Positions 40,930 through 42,095 of a stretch of DNA of 42,095 nucleotides are shown here, piece after piece. The stretch is from Hyphomonadaceae bacterium BRH_c29 (GTDB lineage: Bacteria > Pseudomonadota > Alphaproteobacteria > Caulobacterales > Hyphomonadaceae): positions 1-42,095 of the forward strand of contig LADW01000017.1 of NCBI GenBank assembly GCA_000961695.1, written 5' to 3'. Position 1 is the stretch's first letter, and every line of letters begins with the position of its first letter. The notes under the pieces were generated by a model that was not told where the DNA came from, made no database searches, and saw only the letters and a program-made list of their open reading frames with translations. The translations under genes were made by a program, and so were the position numbers.

Positions 40930-41301
40930 ATGCACCTGATTGACGATCCGGAAGGCCCGGCCGCCGCACATACCGATTTCGCGACCTTCCGCGAGATCGA
41001 CATCCGTATCGGCACCGTGCTGGAGGCCGCACCACTGGAAGGCGCGCGCAGCCCTGCCCTGCGGCTGGTCATTGATTTTGGTCCGGGCGTCGGCGTGAAG
41101 AAAAGCTCCGCGCAGGTGACCGAGCACTACAGCCCTGAAACGCTGGTCGGCAAACAGGTCGCCGGCGTCGTCAATTTCCCGCCGCGCCAGATCGGCAAGT
41201 TCATGTCGGAAGTCCTGACGCTCGGCTTTGCCGATGCAGGCGGCGCCATCGTCATGTTTTCGCCCGACAAGCCGGTGCCAAACGGAGCACGTCTCGCATG
41301 A
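40930..41301 (+). CDS. csaA: CsaA-like tRNA-binding (EMAP/OB-fold) protein
   Basis: The 123-residue OB-fold protein has 'FREIDIRIGTVLEAAPLEGAR', 'ALRLVIDFGPGVGVKKSSAQVTEHYSPETLVGKQVAGVVNFPPRQIGKFMSEVLTLG' reading (cited in parts: the VKKSSAQ and GKQVAGVVNFPP segments are diagnostic), and 'PNGARLA' at the end. CsaA-like proteins bind tRNA or act as export chaperones. The ATG at 40930 is preferred. The stop overlaps the thioesterase start by 4 bp (ATGA). Confidence 0.92.
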   Translation: MHLIDDPEGPAAAHTDFATFREIDIRIGTVLEAAPLEGARSPALRLVIDFGPGVGVKKSSAQVTEHYSPETLVGKQVAGVVNFPPRQIGKFMSEVLTLGFADAGGAIVMFSPDKPVPNGARLA

Positions 41302-41783
41302 GCCGCACGGAACTCTCTACCCAGCAGAAAGCCTTTTTCGACCGCCTGAAAAAAGGCGAATGGGACTTTCCGCCCGGCATCAAAAACCTCGGCATACGGC
41401 CGGACCTCTGGCTGAAAGACGTCAGCTATGGCCACACGCTGTATGAATGGCCGAATGACGGATCACGCGACATTGGCGATCAGCGGGTGTTCGGCGGCTG
41501 GGTCGCGGGTCTGTCGGATCACATCGTGTCGATGACCATGGCGAGCGCGCTGGAAGACGGCGAGTGGTTCACCACGATGGAGCTGCAGACCCGCATCCTG
41601 CGCCCTGTTCCGCACGGCCTGGTCACGATCGAAGGCCGCCTTGTCAGCCGTGGACGGACGACTGGCCTGGTAGAGGCTGACTGGCGCGACGAAAAGGGCC
41701 GCCACCTCGCCCGCATCACCGCGGCGAAAGCAATCCGTGCGATGGAGGAACTGCGGCCTGACGTTGCGAAGCAGCTAGGGTAG
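41298..41783 (+). CDS. PaaI-type hotdog thioesterase
   Basis: The 161-residue hotdog protein has '[45 protein letters not shown]' (about 55-100), with the Asp/Gly pattern of acyl-CoA thioesterases, and a final '[13 protein letters not shown]'. It is coupled to the CsaA gene by ATGA and ends 9 bp over the queA stop (tail to tail). The substrate acyl-CoA cannot be predicted. Confidence 0.85.
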   Translation: MSRTELSTQQKAFFDRLKKGEWDFPPGIKNLGIRPDLWLKDVSYGHTLYEWPNDGSRDIGDQRVFGGWVAGLSDHIVSMTMASALEDGEWFTTMELQTRILRPVPHGLVTIEGRLVSRGRTTGLVEADWRDEKGRHLARITAAKAIRAMEELRPDVAKQLG

Positions 41784-42095
41784 GAGCAGGCACGCGTCGC
41801 CGTAGGAATAGAACCGGTAGTCATTCGCGATGGCATGAGCATAGGCCGCGCGCATCACGTCTGTGCCCATCAGGGTGCAAACCAGCATGAACAGGCTGGA
41901 GCCTGGCAGGTGAAAGTTGGTCATAAGCGCATCCGTCGCGCGCACGGCGTCGCCTGGCTTCAGGAAGATATCTGTCGGCCCAGTGGCGGCGTGGATCATA
42001 CCGTCCGTATCGACACAGCTTTCCAGCGTCCGCATCGCCGTCGTGCCAACCGGCACGGCGCGGTAACCGGCGGCGCGGGCGGCGTTCAGCCGGGC
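41775..42095 (-). CDS. queA: S-adenosylmethionine:tRNA ribosyltransferase-isomerase, C-terminal part
   Basis: QueA makes epoxyqueuosine in tRNA by transferring the ribose of S-adenosylmethionine. The frame is open to the window edge and supplies the C-terminal 106 residues: '[13 protein letters not shown]', '[15 protein letters not shown]' and the terminal '[14 protein letters not shown]', all strongly conserved in QueA. The start lies beyond base 42095. A GTG at 42056 is inside the gene and not the start. Confidence 0.96.
   Translation of the reverse strand, partial: ARLNAARAAGYRAVPVGTTAMRTLESCVDTDGMIHAATGPTDIFLKPGDAVRATDALMTNFHLPGSSLFMLVCTLMGTDVMRAAYAHAIANDYRFYSYGDACLLLP

Overview
The window is GC-rich, densely coded bacterial chromosome, most likely from a stalked or budding alphaproteobacterium close to Hyphomonadaceae/Caulobacterales (Hyphomonas-like). 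The lineage call is inference. It rests on dapA-smpB beside a lytic transglycosylase, the ileS-lspA-DUF3035-M16-M16 block, a TIGR01459 HAD protein and ribF nearby, a TipF-like degenerate EAL protein and a feruloyl-CoA synthase typical of this group. No rRNA, tRNA, prophage or CRISPR array was seen.

Layout. (1) 1-4150: the 3' part of an IS4-type transposase, then dapA-smpB on the minus strand, divergent from a Slt70-like lytic transglycosylase, followed by a strongly folded palindromic repeat. (2) 4150-10620: a stand-alone thiamine-diphosphate enzyme, an orphan membrane protein, and a minus-strand run TetR - HD hydrolase - potassium channel - feruloyl-CoA synthase. A divergent SRPBCC gene lies across a palindromic operator candidate. 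(3) 10617-17370: a dihydroorotase-like amidohydrolase, a carboxymuconolactone-decarboxylase-like/VOC pair, GtrA, BioY, YgfZ, Tag (3-methyladenine glycosylase I), a small lipoprotein and a FabH-like ketoacyl synthase. (4) 17392-21988: a 50-residue membrane protein, then a minus-strand cluster that reads as a copper acquisition operon: DUF2946 protein, small membrane protein, DUF2244 protein, OprC/NosA-type TonB receptor and a dedicated TonB. (5) 22156-23720: an HD hydrolase overlapping an NrtR-like Nudix/winged-helix regulator, divergent from the copper cluster across a run of 13 G. (6) 23722-38270: a long minus-strand stretch with a FAH-family hydrolase, a lipoprotein with a metallo-beta-lactamase-like core that has lost its metal ligands, the TipF-like EAL protein, an exported hypothetical, HAD, MaoC, ribF, two YbjN-like exported proteins, ileS, lspA, DUF3035 and an active/inactive M16 peptidase pair. 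(7) 38381-42095: a single-gene DUF262/DUF1524 (GmrSD-like) nuclease candidate, an SDR, a CsaA-like tRNA-binding protein, a PaaI-type thioesterase and the C-terminal part of queA.

The two most interesting items are the copper cluster and the lipoprotein at 36658-37419. In the receptor, a CxxxM in the plug and an HxM in the barrel match the copper site known in OprC. In the lipoprotein, the whole HxHxDH motif is replaced by non-ligands. Many overlapping starts and stops (ATGA, TGATG, TTGA) show tight translational coupling. Several genes use GTG or TTG starts. All functions are assigned by reading motifs in the translated sequence; no database search was run.
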